In this document: piece after piece, positions 28,261-38,814 of the stretch | Numbering within the stretch: the first letter of the stretch is position 1 | How the letters are laid out: each line of letters begins with the position of its first letter | Assembly (NCBI GenBank): GCA_013822085.1 | Contig: PNJV01000010.1 | Location: 1-60,679 of the forward strand | Reading direction: 5' to 3' | Origin: Isosphaera sp. | GTDB lineage: Bacteria; Planctomycetota; Phycisphaerae; Phycisphaerales; UBA1924 | DNA: 60,679 bases | The notes under the pieces: model-generated | What the model saw: the letters and a program-made list of their open reading frames with translations, nothing else | Database searches by the model: none | What the model was told of the DNA's origin: nothing | Made by a program: the position numbers and the translations under genes

Positions 28261-30057
28261 ATGCTCTTATGGCTGATCCTCATCCCGCTGATCGGTGCCG
28301 GCCTGGTGCCCGTGGTGGCCAAGCCGTACGTGCGCACCGTGGCCTACGCGGCGACGGCGGGCCCGCTGGCCCTGGCGCTGTACATCCTGGGCAGCTACTC
28401 CTTCGCCGCTGGGGCGCCCGAGGCGCTGACGCGCGTGGCGCGGTGGGCGCCCGACCTGGGCCTGACGCTCCGCCTGTCGATGGACGGGGTCTCGGCGGCG
28501 CTGGTCGCCCTGACGGCCTTCCTGGGCCCGCTGTGCGTGCTGGGGAGCAAGACCGCGGTGACCGAGCGCGTGCGGACGTTCTACGGCTGGTTCCTGGTCC
28601 TCCAGGCGGCCATGACGGGCGTGTTCCTGGCCCGCGACGTGGTGCTGTTCTACGTGTTCTTCGAGTTCACGCTGGTGCCGATGTTCATCCTCATCGCCCT
28701 CTTCGGCTCGGCCAACCGGCGTGCCGCGTCGGTCAAGTTCTTCCTGTACACCTTCACCGGGTCGGTGCTCTCGCTGGCCGGGCTGCTCTCCCTGGCGTGG
28801 TACCACGCGGCGGTGCTGCCGCCGGGGAGCACGCCCAACGCCGGGACGTGGTCGCTTGCGCTGAGCGACCTGGCCCTGGCCGGGCGGGCCATGCCGGCCA
28901 ACCTGCAGGGCTGGGTCTTCCTGGCGCTCATGGCCGGGTTCGCGGTCAAGGTCCCGCTCTTCCCGCTGCACACGTGGCTGCCCCTTGCGCACACCGAGGC
29001 CCCCACGGTGGGCTCGGTGGTCCTGGCCGGCGTGCTCCTCAAGCTGGGCACCTACGCGATCTACACGCTGGTGATCCCGCTGGTGCCCGACGCGGCGGTG
29101 GCCTTTGCGCCCGCCGTCGGGGTGCTCTCGGTGCTGGGGATCCTGGCGGCGGGGCTCATGTGCTGGGTGCAGACGGACGTCAAGCGGCTGGTGGCGTACT
29201 CGTCGGTGGCCCACCTGGGCTTTTGCATGCTCGGGATGTTCGCCTTCAACCGCTCGGGGCTCCAGGGCTCGCTGCTCTACATGATCAACCACGGCCTGTC
29301 GACGCCGGCCCTGTTCTTCTGCATCGGCATGATCTACGAGCGCTACCACACGCGCTCGATGGACGAGCTGGGCGGGCTCGGGTCGAGGATGCCCGCGTGG
29401 TCGTCGTTCATGGTCTTCTTCACGATGGCCTCCGTCGGCCTGCCCGGGCTCAACGGCTTCGTCGGCGAGTTCTTGACCGTCAAGGGGGCCTTCGAGGCCG
29501 GCGCGCTGCCAGGCCATGACGGCCCGCGCGGCGGCATGACCGGCGGCGTGCTCGGGCCGTGGTTCGCGGCCTGGGCTGTGGCCGGGATGATCGTCGCGGC
29601 GGTTTACCTGCTCTACATGCTGGGCAGGGTGGTCTGGGGGACCTACCACGCGCCGAGCGAGCACGGCGGCCCCCACGCTGCGCCCCACTCCGCCTCCCAC
29701 GGCCAGGCACACGGGCACGGGCACGGCCACGGGCCCGACGAGCCCGCCGGCGGCGCGCACACCGGCCTGCCAACCGACCTGAGCGGGCGCGAGGTGCGCG
29801 TGCTGGTCCCGCTGGCGGCGCTGTGCCTGCTCCTGGGCGTGTACCCGGCGCCGCTGCTGAACATGTTCGCCGATTCGGTGGACACCACCGCCAGCCTGAT
29901 GCAGGGCGCCCTGCGCCGAGCCGAGCAGGTCCGCCCAGAGGCGCCCGAGGCTGGCGCAGCTGCGCAGCCCCAGAGCGCGGGCGCCGGGGATGGTGCCGCT
30001 GGTTCGGGGGCCGAGGTGGACGCGGGCGAGGGCGAGGGCGTGGAGGGCCGCCGATGA
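28261..30057 (+). CDS. nuoM: NADH-quinone oxidoreductase subunit M
   Basis: A proton-pumping antiporter-like subunit of complex I, 598 residues with about 14 helices. The conserved Glu lies in FYVFFEFTLVPMFI and the conserved Lys in GFAVKVPLFPLHTWLPLAH; KRLVAYSSVAHLGFCMLG is also typical. A His-rich loop follows helix 13 at about residues 463-500, with alternating Gly-His units. The last 60 residues after the final helix are a hydrophilic Ala/Glu/Gly tail not seen in most NuoM. The stop overlaps nuoN by four bases (ATGA). Confidence 0.95.
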   Translation: MLLWLILIPLIGAGLVPVVAKPYVRTVAYAATAGPLALALYILGSYSFAAGAPEALTRVARWAPDLGLTLRLSMDGVSAALVALTAFLGPLCVLGSKTAVTERVRTFYGWFLVLQAAMTGVFLARDVVLFYVFFEFTLVPMFILIALFGSANRRAASVKFFLYTFTGSVLSLAGLLSLAWYHAAVLPPGSTPNAGTWSLALSDLALAGRAMPANLQGWVFLALMAGFAVKVPLFPLHTWLPLAHTEAPTVGSVVLAGVLLKLGTYAIYTLVIPLVPDAAVAFAPAVGVLSVLGILAAGLMCWVQTDVKRLVAYSSVAHLGFCMLGMFAFNRSGLQGSLLYMINHGLSTPALFFCIGMIYERYHTRSMDELGGLGSRMPAWSSFMVFFTMASVGLPGLNGFVGEFLTVKGAFEAGALPGHDGPRGGMTGGVLGPWFAAWAVAGMIVAAVYLLYMLGRVVWGTYHAPSEHGGPHAAPHSASHGQAHGHGHGHGPDEPAGGAHTGLPTDLSGREVRVLVPLAALCLLLGVYPAPLLNMFADSVDTTASLMQGALRRAEQVRPEAPEAGAAAQPQSAGAGDGAAGSGAEVDAGEGEGVEGRR

Positions 30058-31718
30058 TCGAGAAGATCCAAGCGTTGTGGCCCGAGATCGCGCTCTTTGT
30101 CACCGCGTGCGTGGTGATGGTGATCGGGCTCTCGCCCAGCGCCGCGGTGCGGCGCCTCTGCGGCGTGGTCACGGGCCTGGGCCTGCTGGCAGCCGGGGCC
30201 CTGGCGTACACCACGCCGGCGGTCAACCCCGCCCTGCCGGGCCTTGCGCTCTACGGCAAGGCCATGGTCGCCGGGATCGGGCTGGTGCTCTTGCTGCTGG
30301 CCTCGGGGACCGTCGACCGCGAGTACGAGAGCTTCCTGGCACGCGGCGGCGAGGGCGCCGGCGGCCAGGGCCGGGCCGAGTACGAGCCGCTGCGCTCGAC
30401 CAAGGGCGAGTTCTACGCCTTCTTCCTCTTCTCGCTGACGGGCCTGATGCTCACGGCGGGGGCCACGGACCTGGTGTGGCTCTTCCTGGCCCTGGAGCTG
30501 ACCTCGCTTCCGACCTATGTGATGGTGACGATCTCCAGCGGGCGCGACCGCTCGATGGAGGCCGGCGTCAAGTACTTCTTCCTCGGGGCGATGGGCGCAG
30601 CGACGTTCCTGTACGGCTTTGCGATGCTCTACGGCGGCACGGGCACGACGAGCCTGGGGGGCATCGCAAACGCCCTGGCCGCCCAGCGCGCCGCCCCGGG
30701 CGGGCAGATCAACCCGATCGCCATGCTCGGGCTGGTGCTCTCGGTGGTGGGCATCGGGTTCAAGATCGCCGCGGTGCCGATGCACTTCTACACCGCCGAC
30801 GTGTACCAGGGGGCGTCGCCGTCGGTGGCGGGGTTCCTGGCCTTTGTCCCCAAGGCGGCGGGGTTCTTTGCGCTCCTGTCGCTGTGCGCCGCGGTGGGGT
30901 GGGGCCCGACGGGGGACACGCTGGCCGAGCCGCTGCGCTCGGTGCTGTGGGTGATGGCGGCGCTGACGATGACCGTGGGCAACGCCCTGGCGGTGGTGCA
31001 GACCTCGCTGCGGCGGGTGCTGGCGTACTCGTCGGTGGCGCACTCGGGCTACATGCTCGTGGGCGTGATCGCCGGGCCCGGGCCGGCCGGCGGCGGCACG
31101 CTGATGACCAGCGGCGTGGCAGCGGTGCTCTTCTACCTGCTGGCCTACGGCCTGACCAACGCCGGCTCGTTCGCGGTCCTGGGATGCCTGGAGCGCGTCC
31201 GGCCCGACGGGCAGGCCGAGGAGCTGGACTCGATCGAGGACGTGCGCGGGCTGTGCCAGGACCGCCCGCTCCTGGGCTGGGCCCTTGTCCTGTCGGTGAT
31301 GAGCCTGCTGGGGCTGCCGCCGCTGCTGGGCTTCTTCGCCAAGCTGCCGCTCTTCGGGGCCGGGCTCAACGCGGGCGAGTACGCCCTGGTGGTGGTGCTG
31401 GCCCTCAACTCGGCGGTCGCGGCGTTCTACTACCTGCGCGTGGCCGCGGCGGCGGTGCTCGAGCCGGGGCAGGTCGGGCGCGGGCCCGTCAGCGTGCGGC
31501 CCACCACGGCCCGCTGGCGGCCGATGGCGGCGTTCGTCTCGGCGGCGGGCGTGGTGGCCCTGGCGATCTACCCGGTCACAGGCTGGGCCCTCTTCGGGGC
31601 CAGGCAGGGCGCCGACGCTCGCTCCGAGCCGGCGCAGCGGGCCGCTGCCGAGCCCGCCCTGCCGAGCGACCCGCACGCAGCGTCGGTCGGCGCGACGCCG
31701 CCCGCACCGGCTGAGTGA
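30054..31718 (+). CDS. nuoN: NADH-quinone oxidoreductase subunit N
   Basis: The third antiporter-like proton-pumping subunit of complex I, 554 residues. The conserved Glu is in LFLALELTSLPTYVMV and the Lys in GIGFKIAAVPMHFYTADVY; RRVLAYSSVAHSGYMLVG follows. The start ATG overlaps the nuoM stop, so the genes are translationally coupled. A hydrophilic tail of about 35 residues ends the chain. This closes the operon: no nuoA-I genes follow, so the rest of the complex is encoded elsewhere. The converging oppF gene begins 80 bases later, across a hairpin. Confidence 0.95.
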   Translation: MIEKIQALWPEIALFVTACVVMVIGLSPSAAVRRLCGVVTGLGLLAAGALAYTTPAVNPALPGLALYGKAMVAGIGLVLLLLASGTVDREYESFLARGGEGAGGQGRAEYEPLRSTKGEFYAFFLFSLTGLMLTAGATDLVWLFLALELTSLPTYVMVTISSGRDRSMEAGVKYFFLGAMGAATFLYGFAMLYGGTGTTSLGGIANALAAQRAAPGGQINPIAMLGLVLSVVGIGFKIAAVPMHFYTADVYQGASPSVAGFLAFVPKAAGFFALLSLCAAVGWGPTGDTLAEPLRSVLWVMAALTMTVGNALAVVQTSLRRVLAYSSVAHSGYMLVGVIAGPGPAGGGTLMTSGVAAVLFYLLAYGLTNAGSFAVLGCLERVRPDGQAEELDSIEDVRGLCQDRPLLGWALVLSVMSLLGLPPLLGFFAKLPLFGAGLNAGEYALVVVLALNSAVAAFYYLRVAAAAVLEPGQVGRGPVSVRPTTARWRPMAAFVSAAGVVALAIYPVTGWALFGARQGADARSEPAQRAAAEPALPSDPHAASVGATPPAPAE

Positions 31719-31746
31719 CCCGACGCGACGCCGGCGCAGCGTCGGG
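31719..31746. terminator. Hairpin between convergent nuoN and oppF
   Basis: CCCGACGC and GCGTCGGG form a perfect 8-bp stem around a 12-base loop immediately after the nuoN stop. It could end transcription from both sides, but there is no T-tract. Confidence 0.45.
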
Positions 31747-31798
31747 CTCATGGGCAGCGCGGACGCAGGGCGTGGTGTGGTGGGGGGCGGGCGCGATC

Positions 31799-32763
31799 TC
31801 ACACCACGCGGTAGCAGGCCACGGGCCTGCCGTCGGCCTTGACCTCCAGCGGCGGCGGCGCCTGCTTGCAGTGGTCCTGGACGATGGGGCACCGCCCAGC
31901 AAAGGCGCAGCCGGTCGGCAGGTGATACGGGCTGGGCACGTCGCCCTGGAGGACCGTCAGCGGCCGGCGCTGGTCGGGGTCGTCGATGGGGTTGGCCCCC
32001 AGCAGGGCCTTGGTGTACGGGTGAGCCGCGGCGGCGAGCAGCTCCTGGCACGGCCTGGCCTCGACGACGCGTCCCAGGTACATGACCAGCACGCGGTCGC
32101 AGAAGTGCTCGACGACCTTGAGGTCGTGCGAGATGAAGATCATCGTCAGGCCCAGGTCGCGCTTGAGGTCCATGAGCAGGTTGAGCACCTGGGCCTGGAT
32201 GGACACGTCCAGGGCCGAGACGGGCTCGTCGGCGATGATCAGGTCCGGCCTGACCGACAGCGCCCGGGCGATGCCGATGCGCTGGCGCTGCCCGCCGGAG
32301 AACTCGTGCGGGTACTTGTCGGCGGCGTCGGGGCGGAGGCCGACCTTTTCCAGCAGGCCCAGGGCGTAGGCGTCCTCCTGGTCGCGGGGCACCACGCGGT
32401 GGAGGCGGACGGCCTGGCGGATGGTCTGGCGCACCGTCAGGCGCGGGTTGAGGGACGAGTAGGGGTCCTGGAAGATCATCTGGACGCGCCGGCGCAGCGG
32501 GAGCAGGGCGCGGTGGTCAAGGCCGGTGATCTCGGCGCCGTCGAGCCTGATCGAGCCCGTGGTCGGCTCGATCAGGCGCATGATCAGCTTGCCCAGCGTG
32601 GACTTGCCGCAGCCGGACTCGCCGACGACGCCCAGCGTCTGGCCCTGGGCCACGTCGAAGGAGACGCCGTTGACGGCGTGGACGTGCCCGCGGACGGAGT
32701 TGAGGACGCCGCCGCGGACCGGGAAGTGCTTGACCAGCTCGGTCACCTGGAGGAGTGGGGCCT

Positions 32764-32767
<4 letters not shown>
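31799..32767 (-). CDS. oppF: Oligopeptide/dipeptide ABC transporter ATP-binding protein (OppF/DppF)
   Basis: One of the two ATPase subunits of a peptide importer, 322 residues, on the cytoplasmic face of the inner membrane. Walker A GESGCGKST, Q-loop FQDPYSSLNP, signature FSGGQRQRIGIARAL, Walker B LIIADEPVSALDVS and the H-loop FISHDLKVV are all present. The C-terminal oligopeptide-specific extension follows with CAFAGRCP. The ATG overlaps the oppD stop (ATGA). It is the last gene of the oppABCDF-type operon. Nickel or other solute specificity cannot be ruled out, but the whole operon fits peptides. Confidence 0.93.
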
Positions 32768-33894
<1,127 letters not shown>

Positions 33895-33931
33895 CGGAGG
33901 GGGCGTGGGGGCGTGGGGGCGTGGGGTTGGG

Positions 33932-35590
33932 TTAGCCGACGTGGCGCGGATCGAAGGCGTCCTGGAGCGCGTCGGAGAGGACGTTGAAGGCCAGGACCAG
34001 CGCCACCATGAACGCCGTGGCCGCGCCGATCTGCCAGAAGAGCCCGATGACCACCTCGGCGCCCGACTGGCTGATCATCAGGCCCCACGAGGCGCCGTTC
34101 TTGAGCCCGATGCCCAAAAACGTGAGCACGACCTCGCTCTTGACGGCGTTGATGAACAGCAGCGAGAACGAGATGAACATCAAGTGCGTCGTGTTCGGGA
34201 TCACCTGGCGCAGCAGCACCGAAACGCGCGAGAAGCCCAGCGCCCGGGCGGCCTGCACGTACTCGAGCTCCTTGATCTTGAGGGTCTCGCCGCGGATCAC
34301 CCGGCAGGGGCCGATCCAGAACGTCAGGCAGAACGCCGCGTAGATCGGGATCAGGGTCCCCTCGGCCGGCGTGCCCGTGAACATGAACGCCAGCACCACA
34401 AGCAGCACCAGGTTGGGGATGCTCGAGAAGGTCGAGTAGAGCCACTGCACGGCGTTGTCGACCCAGCCGCCAAAGAACGCCGCCGCCGCCCCGAGCAGGG
34501 CCCCCACCAGCACCGACACCACCGCCGTGACGACCCCGACCTGCACGGCGACCTTGGCCGAGTAGACCGAGCGCAGCAGGATCGATCGGCCCTGGGCGTC
34601 GGTGCCCAGCAGCACGCGGAGGCGGTAGACCAGGCCGTCGAGCCCGGCGGGCACGGGCATGAGCCCCTCGACGGAGCGCGCCGCCTGGTCCAGCGCGGCG
34701 GCGCGGGCCCCGGCCAGGACCGCGGTGTGCCCCTGCGCCATGGACTCGGCGGCGGACAGGGCCGCGCGCGCCGGCCCGGTGTCGAGCGCGCCCGCGCTCG
34801 CCTGGCGGACCGTGTCGGCGTGGCCCTGGAGGTCGGCGGGCGCAGCGCCGGCGGGCGGCTGGCGGGCCAGGCCCGCGGCGATCGCCGCTGGGTCAAGCCC
34901 GGGCAGCCCGGCGTTGCTCAGCAGGCCGGTCAGGCCCGCCGAGTCGCCGAGCAGGTCCTCCAGCGAGAACATCGCGTCCTCGATGGCGTCGGCGGCCAGG
35001 CCGGCGGCCTGGGCGTGGTCAGCCGGATCGGCCGGCGGCGCGCCCAGTGCCCCGAGGCGCAAACGCGCCGAGTCCAGCTGCTGGAGGAGCGTGGTGCCCA
35101 GCGACAGGGATCGCTTGAGCGCGTCGAGCGTGGCAAACGCGGCCCGGGCGGCGTCGCGGCGAGCGCGCAGCTCGGGCAGCGGGACGGGCGCGATGCGGCG
35201 CTCGGCCAGGGCGTGCTGGGCCAGGGCGGTCTCGACAAGCCGCGGGTCGGTCACGGCGAGCCGGTCCAGCTCGGCCAACGCCGCGTCGACGCGCTTGAAG
35301 ACGAAGTCGGCCTGGTCCTCGCGCCGCTGCGGGCCCTGGGGCACGCCGAAGGCCGAGAGCCAACGCGGCCCGACGCGGTCGAGCGTGCGGTCGGGGAGCA
35401 TGGCCCCCAGGACCGGCACGCCCCCGAGCCGGAAGGCCCCCGTGCGCTCCCCGGCCCAGTCGGCCCACTCGGTGACGAAGATCCACCCGGCGACGGCGAA
35501 GTAGGCCGCGATGATCCACAGGGCCACCACCGCGGGGCGGTTGCGCCGGAGCTTGCCGTAGCCGCGGGATCGACGGAGGGCGTTGAGCAT
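33932..35590 (-). CDS. oppC: Peptide ABC transporter permease OppC with large periplasmic insertion
   Basis: The second permease of the importer. At 552 residues it is nearly twice the usual length of about 300. The first helix is near residues 19-39 (PAVVALWIIAAYFAVAGWIFV region). The usual periplasmic motif GTDAQGRSILLRSVYSAKV comes only at about residue 327. Between them lies an insertion of about 285 residues, mostly Ala/Leu/Arg/Asp-rich and helical, likely coiled coil, facing the periplasm. The C-terminal permease core is normal, with the EAA loop EYVQAARALGFSRVSVLLRQ. It lies 6 bases after oppB. A fusion to a separate domain was considered, but the frame is continuous with no second start. 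Confidence 0.9.
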   Translation of the reverse strand: MLNALRRSRGYGKLRRNRPAVVALWIIAAYFAVAGWIFVTEWADWAGERTGAFRLGGVPVLGAMLPDRTLDRVGPRWLSAFGVPQGPQRREDQADFVFKRVDAALAELDRLAVTDPRLVETALAQHALAERRIAPVPLPELRARRDAARAAFATLDALKRSLSLGTTLLQQLDSARLRLGALGAPPADPADHAQAAGLAADAIEDAMFSLEDLLGDSAGLTGLLSNAGLPGLDPAAIAAGLARQPPAGAAPADLQGHADTVRQASAGALDTGPARAALSAAESMAQGHTAVLAGARAAALDQAARSVEGLMPVPAGLDGLVYRLRVLLGTDAQGRSILLRSVYSAKVAVQVGVVTAVVSVLVGALLGAAAAFFGGWVDNAVQWLYSTFSSIPNLVLLVVLAFMFTGTPAEGTLIPIYAAFCLTFWIGPCRVIRGETLKIKELEYVQAARALGFSRVSVLLRQVIPNTTHLMFISFSLLFINAVKSEVVLTFLGIGLKNGASWGLMISQSGAEVVIGLFWQIGAATAFMVALVLAFNVLSDALQDAFDPRHVG

Positions 35591-35596
35591 GGTTCC

Positions 35597-36643
35597 TCAG
35601 GAGAGCCGCACGCGGGGGTCCACCAGCGCGTAGAGCACGTCGGTGAGGATATTGGACGCGATGAAGACCAGGGCAAAGACGGCGGTGAAGGACTGGATCA
35701 CCGGGAAGTCCTTGGAGGCGATGGCGGTGATGAGGGTGCGTCCCATGCCGGGGATGTTGAAGTACTGCTCCAGGAGGATCGAGCCGGTGATGATGAACGG
35801 CAGCGTGATCATCACGTGGGTGATGATGGGGATCATGGCGTTCTTGAGCATGTGCACGAACATGATCTTGGGCTTGCTTGCGCCCTTGGCGCGGGCGGTG
35901 GTGATGTAGTCGCGGTTGCCCTCTTCGACCATCACCGCGCGGTAGAAGCGCGCGTCGTACCCCAGCGAGACGGCCAGCGAGATCAGCACCGGCAGCAGGC
36001 AGTAGTACGCCCAGTTCCGGGCCGTGGCGTCGTAGCCCTCGATGGCAAAGACGTTCAGCCCCAGCGCCTGGCGCGGCCAGTACGCCCCGAAGTACTGCCC
36101 CAGGATGATGAACACCAGCACCGACACGCTCATGCCCAGCACCGAGGCGAACATCAGCACGCGGTCGGTCAGGCGCCCGCGGAAGTACGCCGAGAGCAGC
36201 CCGACCGTCACGGCGATCGAGGTCGTCAGGGCCAGCGCCGGCAGCGTCACCGCCAGCGACGGGCCCACCGACGAGCGCAGCATCTGGGCCACGGGCCGCT
36301 TCTGCTCCCACGAGTTGTTCAGGTCCAGCCGGGCCAGCGACCACACGAAGCTCACGTACTGCGTCCGCCACGGCGGGAAGACCGACAGGCCGCCCTCGAC
36401 CCCCGGCACGGGCAGCGTCAGCCACGGCTCGACGGGCCCCTCGGGCGGCGTCGCCCAGACCGGCAGCACCGGGCGGTCCAGCCCCCACTGGCTGCGGTAC
36501 TGCCCGATGCTCTCGGGCGTGGCGTTCTTGCCCAGGTACGCCGCGATCGGGTCGTTGACGCGCAGGGCCAGCATGACCAGCAGGATGATGCCCAGGTACA
36601 CGGGGATCGCCGCCAGGATCTTGCGTAGCACGTAGGACCACAT
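35597..36643 (-). CDS. oppB: Peptide ABC transporter permease OppB
   Basis: The first permease of the importer, 348 residues with six helices. The N-terminal helix region is KILAAIPVYLGIILLVMLAL, and the coupling EAA loop reads YITTARAKGASKPKIMFVHM. The C-terminus ends with LTDVLYALVDPRVRLS, typical of DppB/OppB. It is longer than usual by a periplasmic loop of about 50 residues between the first two helices (roughly 35-105). It lies 64 bases downstream of oppA and 6 bases ahead of oppC. Confidence 0.93.
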   Translation of the reverse strand: MWSYVLRKILAAIPVYLGIILLVMLALRVNDPIAAYLGKNATPESIGQYRSQWGLDRPVLPVWATPPEGPVEPWLTLPVPGVEGGLSVFPPWRTQYVSFVWSLARLDLNNSWEQKRPVAQMLRSSVGPSLAVTLPALALTTSIAVTVGLLSAYFRGRLTDRVLMFASVLGMSVSVLVFIILGQYFGAYWPRQALGLNVFAIEGYDATARNWAYYCLLPVLISLAVSLGYDARFYRAVMVEEGNRDYITTARAKGASKPKIMFVHMLKNAMIPIITHVMITLPFIITGSILLEQYFNIPGMGRTLITAIASKDFPVIQSFTAVFALVFIASNILTDVLYALVDPRVRLS

Positions 36644-36707
36644 GAGCGGGGCTCGGCTCCGAAGAGGGGGGCGCTGCGCCCCGGCGCGCAGTCGCGGATC
36701 GCGCCGG

Positions 36708-38582
36708 TCACTGCTTGCTGGGGTCGACGTCCAGGTACTTGATCCAGCTGAAGGTGCGCTCGGTCGGCCGGCAGTTGAGCAGCCACGGGGCGATGAGGTA
36801 GAACCGCGTCCGGCCCATGGAGCCGACGTACGGCACGTCCTCGATGAGCGTGTCGCGCATCTGCTCGTAGAGCTTGGTGCGCTCGGGGCTGGGCGGCATG
36901 ACCAGGATGCGCTCGTAGAGCTCGTCGTAGGCGGGGTTCTTGTAGTTGTAGTGGTTCGAGCCGGGGCTCTGGTTGGGGCCGTAGAACAGGGCCAGGTTGT
37001 TCTCCGCGTCGGGGTAGTCCGAGCCCCAGGCGAAGCCGAACATCTGGGCCTTCTTGTTGTTGATGTTCTCGATCAGCGTCGAGAAGTCCACAAAGACCGG
37101 CTCGAAGTTGACGCCCACGGCCTGGTACTGCCGCTTGAGCAGCTCGGCCAGCTGCTGGTTCTCCTGCGAGACGTTGGTGAAGTAGCGGATCGTCAGCTGC
37201 TCGTTGCGGGCGTTGCGTCCGCCGGGCCAGCCGGCCTCGGCGAGCTTCTGCTGCGCCCCGGGCAGGTCCGGGCCGCGGTAGGACTTGGGCGCCCGGCCCT
37301 CGGGCGGGAAGCCGTCGAGCCCGAAGGGGATCGGGCCGTCGTAGATGATGTTGATGCCGTTGTAGTTGGCCTCGTTGAGCTCGTTGAAGTCCACGGCGAG
37401 CTGCAGGGCCTGGCGCAGGGCGCGCCGCTCGGGCGTGTACCCGCCGATGACCGGGTCCTCCATGTTGATGCCCTGGAAGATGAAGTCCAGGAGCACCTCG
37501 CGGTGGTCGGTGATGCCGCGCCCGACCGTCTCGGGCTTGAGCTGCCTGGTGCGCTTGTCGAAGGCCTGCTCGTAGAACGAGCCGGGCACCTCCGTGTAGC
37601 CCAGCTTGCCGGCCTGGAACTGCAGCCACATCGGCTGCTCCTGCGCGTACATCGTGAACTCGACCCGGTCGACGAACGGCACCATCTGCCCGGCCGGGCG
37701 GTCGAGCCGGCGACGCCGGTCGTCGCGGCCCCAGGCCTCGCGGGCCGGGTACGCCACGGGGTGGTAGCTCGGGTTCTTGGTCAGGCTCAGCGACTGCTTG
37801 GGCGTCCACGACTCGAGCACGAACGGGCCAGTCCCCACCGGGTTGAACGAGAACCGGTCGCCGTACCGCTCCACCGCCTCGCGCGGCACGATCGACGTCT
37901 GGAACTGCGCCAGCGTGTACAGGAACTTGTACACCGGCTTGGTCAGCACGATCCGGAACCGCCGCTCGTCGATCTCCTCGAAGCCCTCGATCGGCGCGTC
38001 GTAGTCGAACGGCTTGCCCTCGGCGACGAGCCGGGCCTGCGCGTCGCGGTACTGGTTCATGCCCTCGATCACCCCGTCGATGAGCCAGTAGTTCTTGTAC
38101 CGGTAGCGCGGGTCGGCCAGGCGCCGCAGCGTGTAGAACACGTCGCGCGGCGTCACCGCCCGGCCCTTGCCGCCGGGGAAGACCTCGTGGTCGTGGAACC
38201 GCACGCCCTCCTTGAGCTCGAACTGCCAGGTCTTGCCGCCGTCGGCGCTCTCGGGCAGCTTGGTCAGCAGCAGCGGCTCGAGCGTCCCCGGGCTGGCGTA
38301 CGAGAACGTCAGCAGCGGCTCCATGATCTGGGCGCAGGCGAGGTTCTCGTAGAGCGTCGAGCCCTCGGCCGGGTCGAGTGACTTGGGCCCGTCGGTGCGG
38401 ATCGGCAGCCGGAGCACCTTCGCCGCCGACTGCTGACCCGCCTGCCCCGCCCCCAGCGCCGCGCCCGCCGGCGCCAGCCACAGCCCCGCCACTACCGCCA
38501 ACGCCCCCGCTGACACACGCACGCCCCGCGACAGCCGGCCCATGGCCCAGCCCAACCCGCCGACGATGCTGCTCAGACCCAT
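36708..38582 (-). CDS. oppA: Peptide-binding protein of ABC transporter (OppA, family 5)
   Basis: The periplasmic solute-binding protein, 624 residues. A good GGAGG lies 6 bases before the ATG of MGLSSIVGG, and a signal peptide follows to about residue 45; there is no lipobox, so it is soluble. The mature chain opens KVLRLPIRTDGPKSLDPAEG and shows family-5 features: FNPVGTGPFVLESW, LRQALQLAVDFNELN, and the C-terminal RDTLIEDVPYV region. It is first in the operon oppABCDF. A -10-like TATTGT lies on the minus strand at 38623-38628. The substrate is most likely peptides; other family-5 ligands (nickel, sugars) are possible. Confidence 0.92.
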   Translation of the reverse strand: MGLSSIVGGLGWAMGRLSRGVRVSAGALAVVAGLWLAPAGAALGAGQAGQQSAAKVLRLPIRTDGPKSLDPAEGSTLYENLACAQIMEPLLTFSYASPGTLEPLLLTKLPESADGGKTWQFELKEGVRFHDHEVFPGGKGRAVTPRDVFYTLRRLADPRYRYKNYWLIDGVIEGMNQYRDAQARLVAEGKPFDYDAPIEGFEEIDERRFRIVLTKPVYKFLYTLAQFQTSIVPREAVERYGDRFSFNPVGTGPFVLESWTPKQSLSLTKNPSYHPVAYPAREAWGRDDRRRRLDRPAGQMVPFVDRVEFTMYAQEQPMWLQFQAGKLGYTEVPGSFYEQAFDKRTRQLKPETVGRGITDHREVLLDFIFQGINMEDPVIGGYTPERRALRQALQLAVDFNELNEANYNGINIIYDGPIPFGLDGFPPEGRAPKSYRGPDLPGAQQKLAEAGWPGGRNARNEQLTIRYFTNVSQENQQLAELLKRQYQAVGVNFEPVFVDFSTLIENINNKKAQMFGFAWGSDYPDAENNLALFYGPNQSPGSNHYNYKNPAYDELYERILVMPPSPERTKLYEQMRDTLIEDVPYVGSMGRTRFYLIAPWLLNCRPTERTFSWIKYLDVDPSKQ

Positions 38583-38622
38583 TGGTCGCCTCCAGATTGC
38601 GGCGCACGCTCGCCGACCAGTG

Positions 38623-38628
38623 ACAATA
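38623..38628 (-). promoter_or_regulatory. Possible -10 box of the opp operon
   Basis: On the minus strand TATTGT lies 41 bases before the oppA ATG, in an AT-richer patch of the divergent region shared with the PTPS gene. The same hexamer appears before speA. Confidence 0.3.
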
Positions 38629-38814
38629 CCGCCGCGGGTCGGCCCGTGTTGCCCAGGGTTGTCCTGCACGCCGCCAGAACTGGTCACCCAAACAAAGACC
38701 GTTGACGCGCGGACGCGGCCGCGACTTAGCCCCGACCGCTTGGTCTGTCATCGCTCGCAACTGCACACCCGATGCGGCACGCGGCGCCCCAGCCCGGCCA
38801 AGAATCACCGGCCG

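Noticed and set aside
29643-32051. An 802-codon minus-strand frame opposite nuoMN
   Set aside because: Shadow of the conserved complex I genes, no ribosome site, no motifs.
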